From JBHELB01 sp041859045 (GTDB taxonomy: Bacteria > Hydrogenedentota > Hydrogenedentia > Hydrogenedentales > SLHB01), in contig JBHELB010000010.1 in the NCBI GenBank assembly GCA_041859045.1, positions 1-64,000 on the forward strand: a DNA stretch of 64,000 nt. Direction: 5' to 3'. The notes under the pieces are model-generated. The model did no database searches, was not told where the DNA came from, and saw nothing but the letters and a program-made list of their open reading frames with translations. Position numbers and translations under genes: made by a program. Below are positions 33,063 through 41,122 of this stretch, one piece after another (the stretch's first letter is position 1; each line of letters opens with the position of its first letter).

Positions 33063-34208
33063 TCAGGCTCCCGGCGCAGTGTGGGCGAGGTCGCGGCGGT
33101 ATTCGATCTCACAGCACCCCCGGCACACGGCGAAGCCGCCGTCTCGTCGCCGCCGGCGAAATTCGCGCATCACGTCGTTATTCCATAGGTCACGCAGGCC
33201 GTGCTCACGCACGTTGCCGACCTTCTGAATGAAGCACGCATAGACCCCGCCTTTTGAGCCCACGATAAGGTTTGTCCAGATCGCCCGGCATTCAAAGCGG
33301 GTTAAGTCGTAGCCGCCGTCGTAGTGATTGAGCACTTCCTGATACGGCATGCGCGGCAAACGCACCTCGATCCCCACGCGCTCGGCTTGCCGTAAGGTCT
33401 CGCGCAGGGCGTGGTCAAGCCGCTCGCGGTTCAGCCGCGGTATGCGCAAGTCCTCACGCGAGATGGTGGCCGGATCCACCCGTCCGAGTTCGGGCTGGTC
33501 GAACGAGCGCATTTCCGTGAGCAGATTCAGTACGTTCGCACCGCACTCCTTCGCCACCCCCGGCATTTCGGGCAGGACCTCGAGGTTCTTCTCTTGAATT
33601 ACCGTATTGATGTGGATGAGCGGCGCCGATTTTCCTTTGGAGGCCCGGAATTCCGCGAGCAATTTGAGTCCCCGTACGCTTTTCTCGAAGGCCCCCTGCT
33701 GCGCGCGGATTTCGTCATGCACATCGCGCGTACCGTCGAGGGAAACGCCCGCGAAATTGAAGCCACGACCGCCAAACCGCTTCGGCGCGAGGTCAATACA
33801 CCGTTGCGCGCGTTCTTCGGTAAGCATCGTGGCGTTCGAGATGAAGTGGGTGCGTCGCCGTGCGCTTGCGTATTCCAGCAATTCCATAAAATCGCGCCGC
33901 ACAAACACCTCGCCGCCGGTAAACGTGATCAAGGAAAATCGGGAAGTTTGATCTATCACCGCTTTCCACTCGTCAGTGGTGAGTTCGCCCTCCTTCTGTT
34001 CCTGTGCGGGGGTGTTCGAGAGCCAGTCGATGTACTGACACATCTGACAGCGCAGGTTGCAGCGGCGGGTGATTTCGAGAAAGTAATGCCAAGGCGTGAA
34101 CGCCTTTCCGCCGCGCGAGAAGCGATACGGGAGCCCGCTATGGACATGGGTGGCCAGGCGGTAAAGAAACGTGATGCGTCCCTGTTCGGACGGAACTGTC
34201 TCGTTCAT
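33063..34208 (-). CDS. Radical SAM protein with SPASM domain
   Basis: A 381-aa 4Fe-4S radical S-adenosylmethionine enzyme. The SAM cluster motif is CNLRCQMC (CX3CX2C) near residue 52, followed by FTGGEVFVR (the GGE motif). The C-terminal third is a SPASM/twitch domain with auxiliary-cluster cysteines: CRAIWTNLIV, GGVYAC and FAVCRGCCEIEYR. SPASM proteins modify peptides, proteins or sugars; no short precursor peptide is visible nearby. It converges with the epimerase, and lies 66 nt downstream of the DUF2752 gene on the same strand with a small hairpin between, so co-transcription is uncertain. Confidence 0.9.
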   Translation of the reverse strand: MNETVPSEQGRITFLYRLATHVHSGLPYRFSRGGKAFTPWHYFLEITRRCNLRCQMCQYIDWLSNTPAQEQKEGELTTDEWKAVIDQTSRFSLITFTGGEVFVRRDFMELLEYASARRRTHFISNATMLTEERAQRCIDLAPKRFGGRGFNFAGVSLDGTRDVHDEIRAQQGAFEKSVRGLKLLAEFRASKGKSAPLIHINTVIQEKNLEVLPEMPGVAKECGANVLNLLTEMRSFDQPELGRVDPATISREDLRIPRLNRERLDHALRETLRQAERVGIEVRLPRMPYQEVLNHYDGGYDLTRFECRAIWTNLIVGSKGGVYACFIQKVGNVREHGLRDLWNNDVMREFRRRRRDGGFAVCRGCCEIEYRRDLAHTAPGA

Positions 34209-34226
34209 GCATGCTGTCCCATTGAG

Positions 34227-34245
34227 GCCCTGTGCCTGACAGGGC
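34227..34245 (-). promoter_or_regulatory. Hairpin between DUF2752 and radical SAM genes
   Basis: GCCCTGT (34227-34233) and ACAGGGC (34239-34245) form a 7-bp stem with a 5-nt loop. There is no T-tract, so attenuation or processing is as likely as termination. Confidence 0.35.
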
Positions 34246-34274
34246 TAACAGTTGGCGGGGACCGGGCATTCCTT

Positions 34275-34757
34275 TTAGGAGAGTAAGACGACGATCTTGT
34301 AGGCCCACGCGAGGACGAGCAGGGCTCCCGCGGTTAGAAATAGTCGCTTCTGATGTCGCGGCGCAGGCAGGGAAAGTCCACGTCCGGTTACGGCCGAGAG
34401 GAGGAGCAGCGGTGCGGCCGCAGCGGCGATAGCGAAGAGCAGAGCCCCCGCGGGTTGGGCGGCGATCCCCTCATACAAGCGTCCATGCGACAACAGGGCG
34501 AACGCCGTGGTCATGCCGCAGAACGGGCAGGGGACGCCAAGGTATTTCATTGTGCCGCAGGGCAGAAGGCCCAACTGGGTGTGCGTGCCGTGTCCGCTTG
34601 GGTCGGGATGGAGGCAATAGGCCACGGCGAATACCCCCAGGATAACCACAATCATCCCCGCGCAGAGTCCGCGTTCCACGGCATTTAGCCGGATAAGGCG
34701 CAAACTTTGTGCAGGAGCGGTTTGGGGCTCCGCCGCGCTATTGTCTTGCTCGCTCAT
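34275..34757 (-). CDS. DUF2752 membrane protein
   Basis: A 160-aa integral membrane protein of the DUF2752 family, function unknown. The family signature LGVPCPFCGMTTAFA sits near residue 80 between hydrophobic segments at about 34-54, 85-125 and 140-158. The CPxCG cysteines may bind metal or form a redox pair. ATG 34757 has GAGGAAC just upstream; the open frame continues to 35183 only as a shadow of ctaB. It is divergent from ctaB. Confidence 0.85.
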   Translation of the reverse strand: MSEQDNSAAEPQTAPAQSLRLIRLNAVERGLCAGMIVVILGVFAVAYCLHPDPSGHGTHTQLGLLPCGTMKYLGVPCPFCGMTTAFALLSHGRLYEGIAAQPAGALLFAIAAAAAPLLLLSAVTGRGLSLPAPRHQKRLFLTAGALLVLAWAYKIVVLLS

Positions 34758-34887
34758 TGTTCCTCGCCTGTCGTTGCCCTGTTCCCAGCAGTGTAACAGG
34801 AGCCAAAGAAAAACGCGCGGGCATTTTCCGGGGGTGCGTCCTGTTCCTGAAGACAGATAGGGTCCGAGGCAGGAAAGGAACAGACTC

Positions 34888-35796
34888 GTGAGTATCACCA
34901 CCGCCGCACTACCTACGCTGAAGGAGAAGATCCGTGTGGGGGCGCGTCTGCGGGCATACCAGGAACTTTCGAAACCTCGTATCGTCAATATGGTGCTCGT
35001 TACGGCGTTTTTAGGGTATTTCTTGGGTGGACAAGGAATTGAATCTTGGGGCATTCTCGGCGCGCTTCTGGCAGGCATTGCGTTGGCCGCTGCTGGGGCC
35101 GGGGCGCTGAACCAGGCGCTTGAGCGAGAAGCCGATGGCCGTATGGATCGCACCCGGAATCGCCCCTTGCCGCGCGGGGACATCGCCGTATGGGAGGCCT
35201 ACGCGTTCGGCGTGTTCACTGTGGCCGCGGGGACTCTGCTGCTTGCGTGGCAGGTCAATATCTTGTCGGCAGCGCTTGCACTTGCCTCGGCACTGCTTTA
35301 CGTTTTGGTTTATACCCCACTCAAGCGCTGGTCGTGGGTGAACACTACTGTCGGCGCGATTCCCGGGGCGCTGCCTCCAATGGCGGGGTGGGCGGCCGCC
35401 ACAGGACATCTGGAGATCGGCGGCTGGGTGCTGTTCGCGATCCTGTTCCTGTGGCAACACCCGCATTTCTACGCTATTGCCTGGATGTGTCGCGACGACT
35501 ACCGCCGCGCGGGGTTCCGGATGTTGCCCGTAGTCGCCCCCGACGGCAGAAGCACGTTTGCGCAAGTGCTTCTATTTTCCGTCGTGCTCATCCCTGTCTC
35601 GGTGCTGCCTGTTTGGACGAGTGGGGCCGGGGTGGCCTATGCGGTGGGCGCTTTGTTCCTTGGCCTGTACATGCTGCGGGCCGGGGCCGTCCTTTGGCGC
35701 ACCCATACCGTGCAGGACGCGCGCCGCGTGCTCCGCGCCAGCGTGTTGTACCTACCCTTGCTTTTGGGACTCATCGTGCTGGATACCTGGGTCTAG
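34888..35796 (+). CDS. ctaB: Protohaem IX farnesyltransferase (haem O synthase)
   Basis: A UbiA-superfamily prenyltransferase of 302 aa with about eight membrane helices. It adds farnesyl to haem B to make haem O for haem-copper oxidases. The catalytic aspartate-rich motif is NQALEREADGRMDRTRNRPLPRG (near residue 72, NxxxDxxxD type), and the second conserved block is RAGFRMLPVV, after WQHPHFYAIAWMCRDDYR. The GTG start follows AGGAAAGGA by 8 nt. It stands alone without ctaA or oxidase genes. Aerobic or microaerobic respiration is implied. Confidence 0.95.
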   Translation: MSITTAALPTLKEKIRVGARLRAYQELSKPRIVNMVLVTAFLGYFLGGQGIESWGILGALLAGIALAAAGAGALNQALEREADGRMDRTRNRPLPRGDIAVWEAYAFGVFTVAAGTLLLAWQVNILSAALALASALLYVLVYTPLKRWSWVNTTVGAIPGALPPMAGWAAATGHLEIGGWVLFAILFLWQHPHFYAIAWMCRDDYRRAGFRMLPVVAPDGRSTFAQVLLFSVVLIPVSVLPVWTSGAGVAYAVGALFLGLYMLRAGAVLWRTHTVQDARRVLRASVLYLPLLLGLIVLDTWV

Positions 35797-35814
35797 CAGC
35801 CCATCGCGACCGCG

Positions 35815-35831
35815 CTTCCCCCGTAAGGGGA
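35815..35831 (+). terminator. Short hairpin after ctaB
   Basis: TTCCCC and GGGGAA pair around CGTAA, followed by ATTC. It is a weak, short terminator candidate. Confidence 0.35.
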
Positions 35832-35886
35832 AATTCATCGTCTCGCCTGCTATCCTGCTTCCGGGCCATGCGCCCGGGAGGGGAAA

Positions 35887-37128
35887 ATGAAACAGAACTA
35901 TTTGAGTCATGTGATCGTTCTTGCGTGCCTGGTGCTCAGCAGCGCGGCGGGCGCCAGTAACCTCGGGTTTCCCATCGGCATCTGGATGGATGGCCGCGTC
36001 GAGGGGATCAACGTGCCTGAGGGCTGCGTCAACGTGCCGCGCGATATGGCGAAGGCCGAGGCCTATTACACCCGCGCCTTTACCGATATGCGCGCACACA
36101 GCATCGGCGTGGTCGTGATTCCAAACACACCGCCGGACTATCGCGAGACGCTGCTTTCCTGTGCCGACCGTGCAGGAATCAAGGTGGTGCTCGAGATCAC
36201 GGAGCTGGCTTCCCCCGAATTCGGGAAAGACCTCAGCGTACGAAGCGATGCATTTCCAAAGGATGACAAGGTCCTATTGGAACGTCTGCGGCCAATCATT
36301 GAGCCGCTTGAGACGCACTCGTCTCTTTGGGCCTATCAGATTGCGGATGAGCCGCCTGCGGAACTCGCGGGCCGCGTGCGGCGCGCCACATCCGCCCTCA
36401 AAAAGCTGGATCCGAATCGTTTCGCGTTTTCGTGTCTGTGCAGCGAGGGGGAACTCGCGCGCACCGCGGCGATGGGCCTGCCTGCGCTCGTCTTTGATCG
36501 TTACATTATTGGCGCGGGCGCTCCCGAAGGCCGCGTCGACGTTTCGGGGTGGGCATACCTGTGTGACACGCTCGATCAGCACGCCCGTGCCTACGACATA
36601 CCCTATTGGATGGTGGTCCAGACTTGTGCTATTCCCAGGTCCCTGCGCATGCCTACGCCCGGCGAATTGCGCCTTATGACCTATCTTGCGCTGGGCCGAA
36701 ATGCGAAGGGTATTTTCTATTTTCTCTACAACAGCAATACCCAACTCGAGCATCTTGAAGGAGTGGTGGATCCGGCCTTTACGCCACACCCCTTGTTCGA
36801 CGCCATCGCGGAGCTTTCCAAGGCGCTTGAGCAAATTGGCCCTGTGCTGTTGGACCTCAAGCCCGCGCCGGCCATCGCCTCAGGAAATGGGGCCGAAGTG
36901 CGGACCTTCGTGGACGGCAAAAAACGGCCGTACCTATTTGTGACCAATCTTGACGCAGCCAACTCGAAAACGTTCGCGGGACTACTCGGCGGACGCGCAC
37001 CGGAGCGTTTCCACGCGCTTGCCGATGTCGCCACCGGGGAGACGTTCACGCTCGGGCGGGAGGACGGTTTTGCAACATTTCAGGTCGCGTTGGCCCCTGG
37101 GCAGGGACGCCTCCTTAAGGTGGAGTAA
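35887..37128 (+). CDS. Secreted TIM-barrel glycosidase-like protein
   Basis: A 413-aa exported protein with a Sec signal peptide (about residues 1-23, ending SSAAGA). The main domain (about 25-330) reads as a TIM barrel of the glycoside-hydrolase type: repeating beta-strand/helix units, the acidic pair in WAYQIADEPPAELAGRVRRA as a likely catalytic site, and a carbohydrate-contact Trp in YWMVVQ. A small beta domain (about 330-413) ends the chain. I cannot assign a GH family or substrate. GGGAGGGG precedes the ATG by 4 nt. It converges with the zinc-ribbon gene. Confidence 0.65.
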   Translation: MKQNYLSHVIVLACLVLSSAAGASNLGFPIGIWMDGRVEGINVPEGCVNVPRDMAKAEAYYTRAFTDMRAHSIGVVVIPNTPPDYRETLLSCADRAGIKVVLEITELASPEFGKDLSVRSDAFPKDDKVLLERLRPIIEPLETHSSLWAYQIADEPPAELAGRVRRATSALKKLDPNRFAFSCLCSEGELARTAAMGLPALVFDRYIIGAGAPEGRVDVSGWAYLCDTLDQHARAYDIPYWMVVQTCAIPRSLRMPTPGELRLMTYLALGRNAKGIFYFLYNSNTQLEHLEGVVDPAFTPHPLFDAIAELSKALEQIGPVLLDLKPAPAIASGNGAEVRTFVDGKKRPYLFVTNLDAANSKTFAGLLGGRAPERFHALADVATGETFTLGREDGFATFQVALAPGQGRLLKVE

Positions 37129-37142
37129 GAGAGCGGCGACGG

Positions 37143-37325
37143 TTATGCGGCGGGTGGTTGCGAACGCAGGCGCTTCGCCTCGGCACGCAACTCAGCAAAG
37201 GCGCGTGATGCACATACGGGGCAATAGCCGTGGCTGATGGGGGCCAGTGCCTGTTCCGGAACATTCATTACGTACCAGGCCTTACCTTCGCGGACACGTT
37301 TGCAGACGCAGCATTGAACCGTCAT
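37143..37325 (-). CDS. 60-aa CxxC/CxxC zinc-ribbon-like protein
   Basis: A small basic protein with two Cys pairs, VQCCVCKRV at residues 3-11 and GYCPVCASR near 37-45, spaced like a zinc ribbon. GAGGAG lies about 7 nt before the ATG at 37325, and this start places the first Cys pair right at the N-terminus; the open frame to 37394 adds an uncharacteristic 23 residues. Small zinc-ribbon proteins often act with nucleic acids or as regulators, but no function can be assigned. It has its own strong upstream promoter candidate. Confidence 0.65.
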   Translation of the reverse strand: MTVQCCVCKRVREGKAWYVMNVPEQALAPISHGYCPVCASRAFAELRAEAKRLRSQPPAA

Positions 37326-37496
37326 AGTGGGCTCCTCGTGTTTGGCGGATGAGGCCAACCGAGTCCTCTTTTGCATGCGGTGTGCCAAGTCCATAGCCCT
37401 TCGTCGTTACTTGACTAAGTTCTTTATTCTCAATACACTACCCGCGAAATCCGATCCACGATGGACGGTCTAGCCAGCGGAAGCCTTTACCGGCCT

Positions 37497-37511
37497 CGGC
37501 AGAATCTGCCG
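37497..37511. promoter_or_regulatory. Perfect 7-bp inverted repeat, operator candidate
   Basis: CGGCAGA-A-TCTGCCG has a one-nucleotide centre, so it is more likely a protein-binding site than an RNA hairpin. It lies just downstream of the minus-strand promoter of the zinc-ribbon gene. Confidence 0.4.
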
Positions 37512-37523
37512 CCCATCGAATTA

Positions 37524-37553
37524 ATTATTGACCGATACTGGTTGTTTTGTCAA
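37524..37553 (-). promoter_or_regulatory. Sigma70-like promoter for the zinc-ribbon gene
   Basis: On the minus strand a perfect TTGACA (37553-37548) is followed after 18 nt by AATAAT (37529-37524). The leader to ATG 37325 would be about 190 nt. Confidence 0.45.
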
Positions 37554-37667
37554 CAGAATAAAGCTGGAAATACGGCGAATTATTGAATATCACCCCGGGA
37601 ATCGGGGAGAAAACGCCCACTGACTCCCCGAAACAGAGGCGATTTCGGGTACAAAGGCCGTGCAAAT

Positions 37668-37686
37668 GGCGTCACGCAGTGACGCC
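37668..37686 (+). promoter_or_regulatory. 8-bp palindrome beside the ribosome site of the ABC operon
   Basis: GGCGTCAC (37668-37675) and GTGACGCC (37679-37686) pair around GCA. The AGGAGG of the ATPase gene begins 4 nt later, so the structure could control translation or be an operator. Confidence 0.45.
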
Positions 37687-37700
37687 GCGCAGGAGGCACG

Positions 37701-38633
37701 ATGATCCACGCGGACCTGCTGACTAAGCACTATGGAAAGTTTCGTGCAATCGAAGCCGTCTCTTTCCGCGTCGAACCGGGCGAGATCGTGGGGTTCCTCG
37801 GTCCGAACGCCGCAGGCAAGACCACCACGATGCGCATTCTCACGGGCTTTTTCCCGCCAACGAGTGGCCGGGCCGAGATCGCCGGGTATGACGTGCGAAC
37901 TCACCCTCTTGAGGTGAAGCGGCGCGTGGGATACCTGCCGGAGAGCGTACCGCTGTATCCGGAGATGCTGGTGACCGAGTTCTTGGGCTATGTGGCGTCG
38001 GTCAAGGGTGTGCATTCGTCGGCGCGCGCCAAGGAGATCGACCGCGTTGTCGAACGCTGCGGCCTGGGCGCGGTGGCGGGGCGGTTGATTGGCAATCTTT
38101 CCAAAGGCTACCGGCAGCGGGTGGGGCTGGCGCAAGCGCTGATCGGCGATCCGCCCGTGCTTATTCTCGACGAGCCAACGGTGGGTCTTGATCCGAAGCA
38201 GGTGGTGGAGATCCGTGAGACGATCCGGTCGTTGGCGGGCGATCATACCGTATTGTTAAGCACGCATATTTTGCCCGAGGTCGCGATGGTCTGTCAGCGA
38301 GTCATCATCATTCACAACGGCAAGATCGTGGCACAGGACCACATGGAGAACTTGACAGGCACATCGGGCGGCGCAACGCTCGAGGTGGAGTCGCCGGGGC
38401 CGATGGCGAAGGTCGAAGTCGTATTGCGCGGCGTTTCGGGGGTGGCCGAGGTCAAGACTATCGGGACAGGCCGCTGCCGCGTGACGTTGACTCCTGGAGT
38501 CGAGGGCCGCGACGCGATTGCGCGGGCGCTGGTCGAATCGGGGCTGGGGCTGACGGGGCTCAAACCCTACGTGCGCACACTGGAGGAAGTGTTCCTGTGG
38601 GCGACTGGCACGCAGGAGGAGGACGTCGCATGA
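37701..38633 (+). CDS. Gld-type ABC transporter ATP-binding protein
   Basis: A 310-aa ABC-2 ATPase, first of a four-gene system. Walker A is GPNAAGKTTT near residue 38, signature LSKGYRQRVGLAQAL, Walker B VLILDEPTVGLDP and switch-region LSTHILPEV. An extra C-terminal domain of about 80 residues follows, as in GldA/NatA-type subunits. AGGAGG lies 5 nt before ATG. The gene overlaps the permease by ATGA. The set resembles the Bacteroidota gliding system GldAFG and the ABC-2 plus auxiliary systems of other phyla; the substrate is unknown. Confidence 0.9.
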   Translation: MIHADLLTKHYGKFRAIEAVSFRVEPGEIVGFLGPNAAGKTTTMRILTGFFPPTSGRAEIAGYDVRTHPLEVKRRVGYLPESVPLYPEMLVTEFLGYVASVKGVHSSARAKEIDRVVERCGLGAVAGRLIGNLSKGYRQRVGLAQALIGDPPVLILDEPTVGLDPKQVVEIRETIRSLAGDHTVLLSTHILPEVAMVCQRVIIIHNGKIVAQDHMENLTGTSGGATLEVESPGPMAKVEVVLRGVSGVAEVKTIGTGRCRVTLTPGVEGRDAIARALVESGLGLTGLKPYVRTLEEVFLWATGTQEEDVA

Positions 38634-39460
38634 GCCGCATAGGGGCCGTGTTCGGTAGGGAATTGAAGAGCTATTTCGTTACGCCCGTCGGCTACGTCAT
38701 CGTCGGGGCGTATGCGTTGATTGCGGGACTGGGTTTCACGCTCCAGTTCATTATGTACGCGTGGCAGTCGCAGTCGCCATCGTCGTATGGCCTAACGGGT
38801 GTGCCTGACTTCGAGGAGCACATGCTCAGTCCATACATTGTGTTCTGCGGTTTTCTGATCATGTTCATCGGGCCGCTGGTCACGATGCGGCTGCTGGCCG
38901 AGGAACGCGCGCGGGGCACGATGGAGTTGTTGCTCACGCATCCCCTTCGCGACCGGGACATTGTATGGGGCAAGTACCTGGCGTCGCTGGCGCTGCTGTT
39001 GGTGCTGCTCGTGCCGGTCGGTGTGCACCTGGGTATCGTCGCCTACTTCACCGACGTCGAGCCCGCGGTTCTTCTTGTCGGGCTGCCCGCAGTATTTTTG
39101 ATGGGCGCGGCGTTTTTTTCCTGGGGTCTGTTTGTGTCGGCGGTGACGTCGAGTCAGGTGACCGCAGGCGCGCTGACTTTTGGACTGTGGTTCGTGTCGT
39201 ACATTCTGGGTTCGCTTGGCGAGGACCTTCCGGAGAAGCTTGCCGTGCCCGAGGAGTGGCCTAGAGCGATAGGTTCACTCATCGGATTTGGCTACGCGGT
39301 CGTCAAAGGACTCGTTAAGCAGCTTCCGCTCGACGCGCACGCCGCGGACATGGCGCAAGGCATTATTGCTCCGCAGGATGTGGCGTATTACGTGTTGTTC
39401 ATCGGCTTCTTTCTGTTCCTGACATTTCGCGCGCTTGAATCGCGCTCCTGGAGGGCCTAG
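38630..39460 (+). CDS. GldF-like ABC-2 permease
   Basis: A 276-aa permease with about six hydrophobic segments. It starts MSRIGAVFGRELKSYFVTPVGYV, the family-typical opening with ELKxYF and TPxGY. LLAEERARGTMELLLTHPLRDRDIVWGKY is the conserved cytosolic loop of these exporters. The ATG overlaps the ATPase stop (ATGA) and the next gene begins 3 nt after its stop. Together with the ATPase it would form the membrane channel of the exporter. Confidence 0.88.
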   Translation: MSRIGAVFGRELKSYFVTPVGYVIVGAYALIAGLGFTLQFIMYAWQSQSPSSYGLTGVPDFEEHMLSPYIVFCGFLIMFIGPLVTMRLLAEERARGTMELLLTHPLRDRDIVWGKYLASLALLLVLLVPVGVHLGIVAYFTDVEPAVLLVGLPAVFLMGAAFFSWGLFVSAVTSSQVTAGALTFGLWFVSYILGSLGEDLPEKLAVPEEWPRAIGSLIGFGYAVVKGLVKQLPLDAHAADMAQGIIAPQDVAYYVLFIGFFLFLTFRALESRSWRA

Positions 39461-39463
39461 TTC

Positions 39464-41122
39464 ATGGCCGTACTGCGCAGGACGTTTGGCTTCTTGGCCA
39501 TCGCCGGGCTCATTGCCGCCCTCAACATCCTGATTACCATCGAAAATCCGTTCAGTGTCTGGACGATTGCCGCCGTGGCGCTCGCGGTTGGCGCCGGGGG
39601 GCTGTGGCTGGCGCTGTTTTTGGTGGGATTGATGTCCACCGCGCGCCGTGGGGAAGGCGCGGGCGCGCTCAATTCCGTCGTGGCGAGTCTGGCCTTGCTC
39701 GGCATCTTTGTGGTGGTCTATGCGTTTCTCGCGCAGATGCACGTTTCCATTGATCTCACCCGCGAAGGCCGTCGCGACCTGTCGTCGCAGTCGATCAAAG
39801 TGCTCGAAAGTCTCAACAAGGCCGTGGGCGTTTACTGTTTTTTCACCAAGACCGACGACGCCAACGTGATAGTGACCAAAGAGAAGACCCGGCGCTTTCT
39901 TGAACACTGCCAGCGCTACACCGGGCAGTTGCAGGTCGAGTTTCTCGATCCGCAAGAGGAACGCGCGGCGCTCGACTCGCTTGATGTGCAGCGTGTGCCG
40001 CCGCAGGGCGCGATTGCCCTGCAATGCGGTACGCGCAAACGCCTGATCCCGTTGTCGGAGAAGACGGCGCGCCTCGAAGAGCGCGATTTCACCAATGCGC
40101 TTATCAACGTCGTACGAAACAGCGAACCTCAGGTGTATTTCCTGACCGGCCACGGCGAGCGCGACGGCGCGGACACACAGTCGCCCGACGGTTCGGGCTT
40201 GCTCGAGGCATTGATCGGCCGCGAGGGCAACCGCACGCATGCCCTGACGATTCCCGTGACCGAGCCGCGCATTCCCGGCGATGCCGCGCTCGTGGTGATC
40301 AACAATCCCAAGAGCGATCTGCACCCGCGAGAAATTCAGGCGCTAAGCGATTATATCGATCGCGGCGGTCGCCTGTTGGTGCTGCTCGATGCGTGGTGGA
40401 AGGTGATTGGCGACACGCAGCCCACGGAGCAACTGCGCCCGTGGTTGCGGCAGACCTTCGGCGTCAAGATTGGAGACGACCTGATCGTCTCGAAAGAGAC
40501 CGCCACCGACGTCATGCTCGTGCCGGATTGGAGCATCCTGAACGTGCGCGGTGACACGGAATTTCGTGGATCGTACGACGATACTCATCCGATCACGCGC
40601 GGTTTCGACAAGCGCATGCAGTTGACCGCGGCCCGCAGCGTGACCCTCGACGCTTCCGCCCCGCAAGGGACGGCGGGCACGGTGATCTTGCGCACGCCGC
40701 CGTCGTACTGGGGCGAGAAGAACCTGCAACTGCTTCAGGAACGCAAACAAGCCGAGCCGGAGTCCGGCGAAGAGAAGGGGCCGGTGGGCGTTGCCGCGGC
40801 GGTAACAAAAAAGACCAGCGCCCCGGTCGGTGATACCCAGCAGACCCGCGACGCGCGCGTCGTGGTGGTGGGCAATTCGGTGTTTGCAGCCAACGAGGGC
40901 GTCAAGGTGCTCGGCCACCTGAACTTCATTCTGAATACCGTGGCATGGCTGACCGAAAGCGAGGATCTGATCGCGATCCGCCCCGTGGGGCAGGAGGACT
41001 CGCCCTTGTTGCTGTCGAAAGGCGAGCAGCGCGCGGTGGCGTGGATTGCCGTGTTGGGCGTGTTGCAGGCGGTCGTCGTGGCGGGCGTGATTGTCCACCG
41101 CGTCCGCAGGAGGTATCGATGA
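39464..41122 (+). CDS. ABC_transp_aux (GldG-like) auxiliary protein
   Basis: A 552-aa membrane-anchored protein. Three hydrophobic segments lie within the first 110 residues, a large extracytoplasmic domain (about 115-515; starts DLTREGRRDLSSQSIKVLE, family-typical, with VYFLTGHGERD and DYIDRGGRLLVLLDA) follows, and a final helix (about 525-548) ends in RRRYR. This is the auxiliary (PF09822-like) partner of Gld-type exporters, possibly a sensor or substrate-binding lid. The ATG lies 3 nt after the permease stop. The start is firm because the first helix begins at residue 8. Confidence 0.87.
   Translation: MAVLRRTFGFLAIAGLIAALNILITIENPFSVWTIAAVALAVGAGGLWLALFLVGLMSTARRGEGAGALNSVVASLALLGIFVVVYAFLAQMHVSIDLTREGRRDLSSQSIKVLESLNKAVGVYCFFTKTDDANVIVTKEKTRRFLEHCQRYTGQLQVEFLDPQEERAALDSLDVQRVPPQGAIALQCGTRKRLIPLSEKTARLEERDFTNALINVVRNSEPQVYFLTGHGERDGADTQSPDGSGLLEALIGREGNRTHALTIPVTEPRIPGDAALVVINNPKSDLHPREIQALSDYIDRGGRLLVLLDAWWKVIGDTQPTEQLRPWLRQTFGVKIGDDLIVSKETATDVMLVPDWSILNVRGDTEFRGSYDDTHPITRGFDKRMQLTAARSVTLDASAPQGTAGTVILRTPPSYWGEKNLQLLQERKQAEPESGEEKGPVGVAAAVTKKTSAPVGDTQQTRDARVVVVGNSVFAANEGVKVLGHLNFILNTVAWLTESEDLIAIRPVGQEDSPLLLSKGEQRAVAWIAVLGVLQAVVVAGVIVHRVRRRYR

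Larger units (their letters stand above)
37326..37700. other. Intergenic region with two palindromes and a promoter
   Basis: The 375-nt region between the zinc-ribbon gene and the ABC system contains a minus-strand promoter (listed), CGGCAGA/TCTGCCG around a single A (37497-37511), CCCCG/CGGGG (37593-37607), and the 8-bp palindrome before the ABC ribosome site (listed). No clear plus-strand promoter stands out. Confidence 0.5.

Noticed and set aside
31688..33112. 474-aa minus-strand frame opposite the epimerase
   Set aside because: Composition is Arg/His/Val-rich antisense noise; the plus-strand epimerase has a full set of motifs.
39275..40324. 349-aa minus-strand frame opposite the GldG-like gene
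   Set aside because: Antisense shadow; no start signal and no recognised domain.
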